From Ridgeia piscesae (taxonomy: Eukaryota; Annelida; Polychaeta; Sabellida; Siboglinidae): a DNA stretch of 64,000 nt. Position 1 is the first letter of the stretch. Each line of letters begins with the position of its first letter. Of the stretch, positions 62,501 through 64,000 are shown one piece after another. Made by a program: the position numbers and the translations under genes. The stretch lies in the NCBI GenBank assembly GCA_025642075.2, contig JAODUO010000624.1, forward strand, positions 1 to 64,000. Reading direction: 5' to 3'. Below the pieces are notes generated by a model. That model was given only the letters and a program-made list of their open reading frames with translations. It was not told where the DNA came from and searched no databases.

Positions 62501-63076
62501 ATATATAATATCTCACAGTGTCCTTGTCAATGATAACTGCTTTTAATAGAAGAATATTCACATCTATGTTTACTTTGATTAGAATCTGTAACTGGTGATA
62601 TCAAACAGTCGAAAAAGTTACACTGATTTTGCAGAGGGACTAAAATATATGTTTGGGTTCGATTTGTTGGATTTTAGATGTGTACGTGAAACTGTATTAC
62701 TTTACTTGTGTTTTCCAAGGGGAACAAGAGTATTGTAGTTTTTGTTTGGTGAATTTCCTTAGAATTCCCTGATGAGTAAATCAATATATGGATAAATTAC
62801 AAGGTTTTTTTCTGACATATTTGTTCAGTTCAGTCAGACTTATTTCATATTAAATAATATGAAAACAATAATTAATTGTGTGCATGAGCCAGCATTGAGT
62901 GTTGTAGAGCCTGTCTCTAGTTGCGACTGTCCTTGCTGTTTCAGTACATCACAGTTCACCTGAGCTTCCTGCAGTTTGTCCTACAGGAGGGCGTCCTGTA
63001 CCTGTCATGGCACCGCGCCAGGGACATCTGGGACGTTCTTGTGGTCAGCAGTGCCTCGTCGGAGTGGGACAAACAG
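47165..63076 (+). CDS. USP24: USP24 ubiquitin-specific protease, N-terminal part, 17 coding exons seen
   Basis: USP24 is a very large deubiquitinase that removes ubiquitin from substrates through a C-terminal-half USP domain. Coding exons: 47165-47503, 48682-48862, 50422-50489, 50748-50891, 51234-51341, 51848-51883, 55072-55137, 55652-55792, 56245-56403, 56753-56867, 57476-57579, 58004-58111, 58730-58825, 60932-61093, 61632-61715, 62178-62327, 62945-63076. They join in frame to 731 residues. I recognise human USP24 throughout: UBA domain (residues 1-43), PPxY motif (88-91), WSIPYK, CMPEAF, PLGVCAEYLN, GNIDQ and ELTKIWKMQ blocks, in the family's order. The catalytic Cys and His boxes lie beyond the window. 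Compared with human, the linker between exons 14 and 15 is shorter. The gene shares a promoter region with gene B. Five of its introns are packed with minisatellites. Confidence 0.95.
47558..48212. mobile_element. Foldback MITE with ~230-bp inverted arms in USP24 intron 1
   Basis: Left terminus GGTAATCTTCCAGTTAA (47559 on) matches the complement of the right terminus (to 48211). The arms stay aligned through AAAACGTTTTTA, TTTTTTCGATGTGTATGTG, AATAAGCCGATGT and GATGCATCA, with a central AT-rich spacer of about 120 bp. No coding capacity. Total length is about 655 bp. The left end has a short duplicated GTAATCTTC step. Confidence 0.8.
48682..48862 (+). CDS. USP24: USP24 exon 2 (residues 114-173)
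   Basis: Acceptor CCTTACAAG; donor AGAGA then GTGAGT. It reads to LENRVFTESWSIPYKEDESL and GKCLLSATHLAQE, a close match to the human WSIPYK...GKCLL block. Confidence 0.93.
48870..49800. other. USP24 intron 2 left part, no gene seen
   Basis: No supported exon. An open frame at 49165-49449 has no family motif. Confidence 0.4.
49812..50392. repeat. ~32-bp minisatellite before USP24 exon 3
   Basis: About 17 units of GACTGATCAGTCGGCTAATC plus AAATGTAGTACA, very uniform. It ends about 30 bp before the exon 3 acceptor. The unit holds the palindrome CTGATCAG. It has no unique spacers between repeats, so it is not CRISPR-like. Confidence 0.95.
50422..50489 (+). CDS. USP24: USP24 exon 3 (residues 175-196)
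   Basis: Acceptor GTTTTTCAG; donor AAG then GTAGGG. It reads LCESDENCKRFLEKCMPEAF and QK, matching the human SESDENC...CMPEAF block. Confidence 0.95.
50748..50891 (+). CDS. USP24: USP24 exon 4 (residues 197-244)
   Basis: Acceptor GGTTAAAG (weak, no pyrimidine run); donor CTG then GTCAGT. It reads LLTSNAVLRWAADIQEGIYD and ends ISMLEVLTL, helical-repeat sequence homologous to human. Confidence 0.9.
51234..51341 (+). CDS. USP24: USP24 exon 5 (residues 245-280)
   Basis: Acceptor CAACTATAG; donor AAG then GTCAGT. It reads AFNPEIEYHTKNRLHRSGVF and ends LHAVSPPASTYK, matching the human AFNP...KNR...AVSPVSTF block. Confidence 0.93.
51848..51883 (+). CDS. USP24: USP24 exon 6, 36-nt (residues 281-292)
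   Basis: Acceptor GTTGACAG; donor AGG then GTAAGT. It encodes DPCGWLCDLINR, equivalent to the human EPHGWVVDLVNK segment. Confidence 0.9.
52055..53585. repeat. ~22-bp minisatellite, GTGAGTGCCCAAATCGGYTG
   Basis: About 65 units in USP24 intron 6, with rarer ACCACC variants and indels between 52380 and 52680. Every unit contains GTGAGT, the core of a splice donor. The unit loosely resembles exon 6 (GGCTGGTTGTGTGACC), but the match is weak. Long open frames on the minus strand are repeat artefacts. Confidence 0.95.
53850..55060. repeat. ~31-bp minisatellite running up to USP24 exon 7
   Basis: About 39 units of TGTTGATGTGTGAGCTGCAG plus ACTGTCRTGTG. The last unit drifts into TGTATTGACAG, the exon 7 acceptor, so the array abuts the exon. 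Each unit carries an AG in GAGCTGCAG, but the exon 7 sequence is not repeated. Confidence 0.95.
55072..55137 (+). CDS. USP24: USP24 exon 7 (residues 293-314)
   Basis: Acceptor TATTGACAG; donor GCG then GTAAGT. It reads FAEKKGFELIKERLEGDGLN then TA, equivalent to human FGELGGFAAIQAKL. Confidence 0.9.
55652..55792 (+). CDS. USP24: USP24 exon 8 (residues 315-361)
   Basis: Acceptor GTGTCCAG; donor AAG then GTAAGG. It reads SMAALLAPLGVCAEYLNESV and on to SLEDNELKEK. PLGVCAEYLN is identical to human. Confidence 0.95.
55800..56244 (+). repeat. Minisatellite carrying the USP24 exon 9 splice acceptor
   Basis: About 9 diverged units of 40-65 bp containing ACCTGTAG, AAGGTGGGCTGTGTGTATAA and CCTGTCCTGTGTTGAC. 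The true junction is ACTTGTAG followed by AAGGCGGGCTGTGTGTATGA, so the unit includes the acceptor and about 24 exon bases. The units closest to the exon match best; distal ones have lost the AAGG step. Confidence 0.88.
56245..56403 (+). CDS. USP24: USP24 exon 9 (residues 362-414)
   Basis: Acceptor CAACTTGTAG; donor CAG then GTGACT. It reads KAGCVYELLVSMKLLCLHFW and on to HFNAKMNALKQ. The human SAVKLLCMRF...HFSAKMNSLKE block is clear. Confidence 0.95.
56753..56867 (+). CDS. USP24: USP24 exon 10 (residues 415-452)
   Basis: Acceptor GTGTCTCAG; donor GAAG then GTAGGT. It reads VTKLIEDSSNTKMARTAISG and ends WLVDNEVLSIALE, nearly as in human. Confidence 0.95.
57178..57420 (+). mobile_element. tRNA-derived SINE in USP24 intron 10
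   Basis: An A-box-like TGGCGCAGTGG (about 57185) and a B-box-like GGTTTGAACCG (about 57235) lie about 50 bp apart, as in a pol III promoter. The 3' part, GTAAAGTGCTTTGAGCAATCC then TATTTAAGAACC, resembles SINE/LINE tails. There is no cloverleaf, so it is not a functional tRNA gene. Confidence 0.65.
57476..57579 (+). CDS. USP24: USP24 exon 11 (residues 454-487)
   Basis: Acceptor GTGTTGCAG; donor CAG then GTGAGT. It reads NIDQVQYCDKVKNITDFLGM and ends ELTKIWKMQ, the most diagnostic USP24 block in the window. Confidence 0.97.
57580..57930. repeat. Diverged minisatellite after the exon 11 donor
   Basis: Loose ~45-65-bp units with GTCATGT, CCATCAAGTGGGTCATGT and TGTTATTTG. The donor sequence GTGAGTCATG (57580-57589) recurs at 57748-57757 within the array, so the 5' splice site may have been part of the repeating unit. 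Confidence 0.7.
58004..58111 (+). CDS. USP24: USP24 exon 12 (residues 488-523)
   Basis: Acceptor GGTCCACAG; donor AAG then GTACCA. It reads HDESSVVVDNIHAIIAAAAI and ends LENLFVLIQK. IIAAAA and LFVLIQK are shared with human. Confidence 0.96.
58115..58725. other. USP24 intron 12, no gene seen
   Basis: Unique-looking intron without supported features. Confidence 0.4.
58730..58825 (+). CDS. USP24: USP24 exon 13 (residues 524-555)
   Basis: Acceptor TTGTTTCAG; donor AGT then GTGAGT. It reads SWKEENDRMREKLLGLIGKI and ends RIPKTTSS, as in human LLSLIGRIGREAR. Confidence 0.95.
58938..60931 (+). repeat. 46-bp minisatellite carrying the USP24 exon 14 splice acceptor, ~43 units
   Basis: Each unit is TCTGTCTGTGTTTGTAG followed by GTGTTGGAGTTGCCCTGGGA and CTTGGCTCATC. 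The true exon 14 begins GTGCTGGAGCTGCTCTGGGA and CTTGGCTCATC, so the unit holds the polypyrimidine tract, acceptor and about 32 exon bases. Many units still encode VLELLWDLAHL or a close variant, the human-conserved VLDVLWELAHL block. At 46 bp the unit is not a multiple of three, so including extra units would shift the frame. Units right of about 60450 are the most exon-like. Confidence 0.96.
60932..61093 (+). CDS. USP24: USP24 exon 14 (residues 556-609)
   Basis: Acceptor TTTGTAG, the last of some 43 similar acceptors; donor GAG then GTACTT. It reads VLELLWDLAHLPSLPTQLVE and on to SYVMKCVDDVKE, matching human LWELAHLPTLPS...CIEDIK. Confidence 0.95.
61362..61440. repeat. (GT)n microsatellite
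   Basis: A GT run at about 61366-61391 followed by GTGGGT/GCGTGT variants, in USP24 intron 14. Confidence 0.85.
61482..61645 (+). repeat. Two-copy tandem duplication carrying the USP24 exon 15 acceptor
   Basis: A ~76-bp unit occurs twice: TTTGTCTTGCTCGGTGCCTA, then TGTAGAGTGGCGGTGTTGTAG, then TGTGTTCCAG. It is followed by GGGAGGTGGGTGTT both at about 61556 and at the true exon start 61632. The first 14 bases of exon 15 and its acceptor are thus present twice, with only a few differences. This looks like the earliest stage of a junction-spanning array. Confidence 0.9.
61632..61715 (+). CDS. USP24: USP24 exon 15 (residues 610-637)
   Basis: Acceptor GTGTTCCAG; donor AAG then GTAATT. It reads GRWVLPALKQLQHIIKNIAK and ends TSSYKAEK, equivalent to human VWVVPALRQLHEI. 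The preceding human linker is not encoded here. Confidence 0.9.
62178..62327 (+). CDS. USP24: USP24 exon 16 (residues 638-687)
   Basis: Acceptor CGGCTCAG; donor GAT then GTAGGC. It reads GILQELNKNSDIIKQVTASL and ends LVDSRYSHRD, as in human IIQDLKKN...LVDGRYTYRE. Confidence 0.95.
62330..62940. other. USP24 intron 16, no gene seen
   Basis: AT-rich intron, no supported features. Confidence 0.4.
62945..63076 (+). CDS. USP24: USP24 exon 17 (residues 688-731), last seen
   Basis: Acceptor GCTGTTTCAG; donor CAG then GTGGGT. It reads YITVHLSFLQFVLQEGVLYL and ends SSASSEWDKQ, as in human FFLQEATLYLGW...IWECLV. The open frame continues past the donor to 63286, but that part lacks USP24 similarity and is intron. 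The next exon is outside the window. Confidence 0.93.
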
Positions 63077-63659
63077 GTGGGTGGGATAGACGAGTGGTTG
63101 GGGCAAACAGGGACATGGTTCTTGCTACTGGAGCATTTTTACGACTACGTGCTGCCCACCTCTAGGACAGTGACAGTGCCAGCCAGGGAGAAGTTTGCCA
63201 TTGAGAGCGGGTTACTATTGCAGTGCTGCTGCAATGTCTTCATTGCTATAGTACTTGTGTTGCGAGTGTCACAGGAAAGCAAATAGTCAGGACACATTCC
63301 CAAATGGATGGCACCATCATGTAACATTGTCCACTGTTTGTTCAAAATTGTGAAACTGTGGGTAGTTGCAACACATGTCAGCTACTGTTGATGTCAGGTC
63401 TACAAGTAATTAAAAGAGTTAAATTAAGTTGAAAACGGAATGTTTATGTTACTTTACAAACATGACACAAGTAGCATGTTGATTTGTTTTATCTACTGTC
63501 ATTAGTTTAGTGTGCTATCAACAATAGGTACTGATAGTTACATTTTGCATTAAACCTGTTGTTTCACGAACATATAAGAAACCCTTTTAGAAACCGTATT
63601 TGCAGTGCCTGTTGGAAAAAGCACAAAATTAGTGCTGAGAGTTTCACATCATTCAGCTA

Positions 63660-64000
63660 CAGACATGACGGTGTTACACTGATGGTGCTGTAGACATGAT
63701 GGTGTTACACTGATGGTGCTACAGACATGATGGTGTTACACTGATGGTGCTATAGACATGATGGTGTTATACTGATGGTGCTACAGACATGATGGTGTTA
63801 CACTGATGGTGCTACATACATGATGGTGTTACACTGATGGTGCTATAGACATGGTGGTGTTACACTGATGGTGCTGTAGACATGATGGTGTTACACTGAT
63901 GGTGCTACAGACATGATGGTGTTACACTGATGGTGCTATAGACATGGTGGTGTTACACTGATGGTGCTGTAGACATGATGGTGTTACACTGATGGTGCTG
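63660..64000. repeat. ~31-bp minisatellite, truncated by the window edge
   Basis: At least 11 units of ATGATGGTGTTACACTGATG plus GTGCTRYAGAC in USP24 intron 17, continuing beyond 64000. Many units end GCTACAGAC or GCTATAGAC, so AG steps recur every 31 bp. Confidence 0.95.

Noticed and set aside
63077..63286. Extension of USP24 exon 17 to the in-frame stop at 63286
   Set aside because: A good donor (CAG then GTGGGT) ends the exon, and the extension has no similarity to USP24, which continues far beyond this point in other animals.

Overview
This is a nuclear window from an invertebrate animal. The evidence is split genes with GT-AG introns, Ty3/gypsy-type and LINE-type retroelement remains, a tRNA-derived SINE, foldback MITEs, and an extreme load of micro- and minisatellites. 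The species cannot be fixed from sequence alone. The style (introns full of short tandem repeats, a USP24 clearly diverged from human) suits a marine invertebrate such as a lancelet, mollusc or brachiopod. Arrays that span intron-exon junctions lean the guess towards amphioxus, but this is not proof.

Layout. About 1-20.6 kb is gene-poor and repeat-rich. It holds a 5'-truncated LINE (1.64-3.57 kb, +), a broken gypsy pol (6.86-9.15 kb, +) cut off where a minus-strand LINE fragment begins, and a decayed minus-strand LINE (10.7-12.06 kb). A 2.8-kb satellite block follows (12.1-14.9 kb; G-quadruplex-capable 92-bp units, then a CGGT tetranucleotide array, then a CCATCCATTCACCCACGCAT array). Then come a MITE-like element (17.30-17.55 kb) and a gypsy pol 3' end with polypurine tract and LTR start (17.6-18.4 kb onward). 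From about 20.7 kb to the right edge lie three protein genes.

Gene A (20.71-36.55 kb, +; 11 coding exons, 548 aa) encodes a putatively N-myristoylated, coiled-coil-rich protein that I do not recognise. Gene B (39.65-46.62 kb, -; 8 coding exons, 208 aa) encodes a small protein with a signal peptide and coiled coil, also unrecognised. It is convergent with gene A and head-to-head with the third gene across about 550 bp that carries YY1-like motifs. The third gene (47.17 kb to beyond the right edge, +; 17 coding exons seen, 731 residues) is the N-terminal part of the ubiquitin-specific protease USP24. It includes the UBA domain, a PPxY motif and a helical-repeat region. The catalytic domain lies outside the window.

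The most striking pattern is that several intronic minisatellites in all three genes were built from the splice junction itself. Each unit repeats the 3' splice site plus the first 13-32 bases of the following exon. Five cases are visible: gene A exon 4, gene B exon 4, and USP24 exons 9, 14 and 15. They range from two copies (exon 15) to about 43 (exon 14). The authentic exon is always the last copy, so splicing must pick one acceptor among many near-identical decoys. Three foldback MITEs (one with TTAA target duplications, as in piggyBac-type elements), one in an intron of each gene, are a second notable theme.
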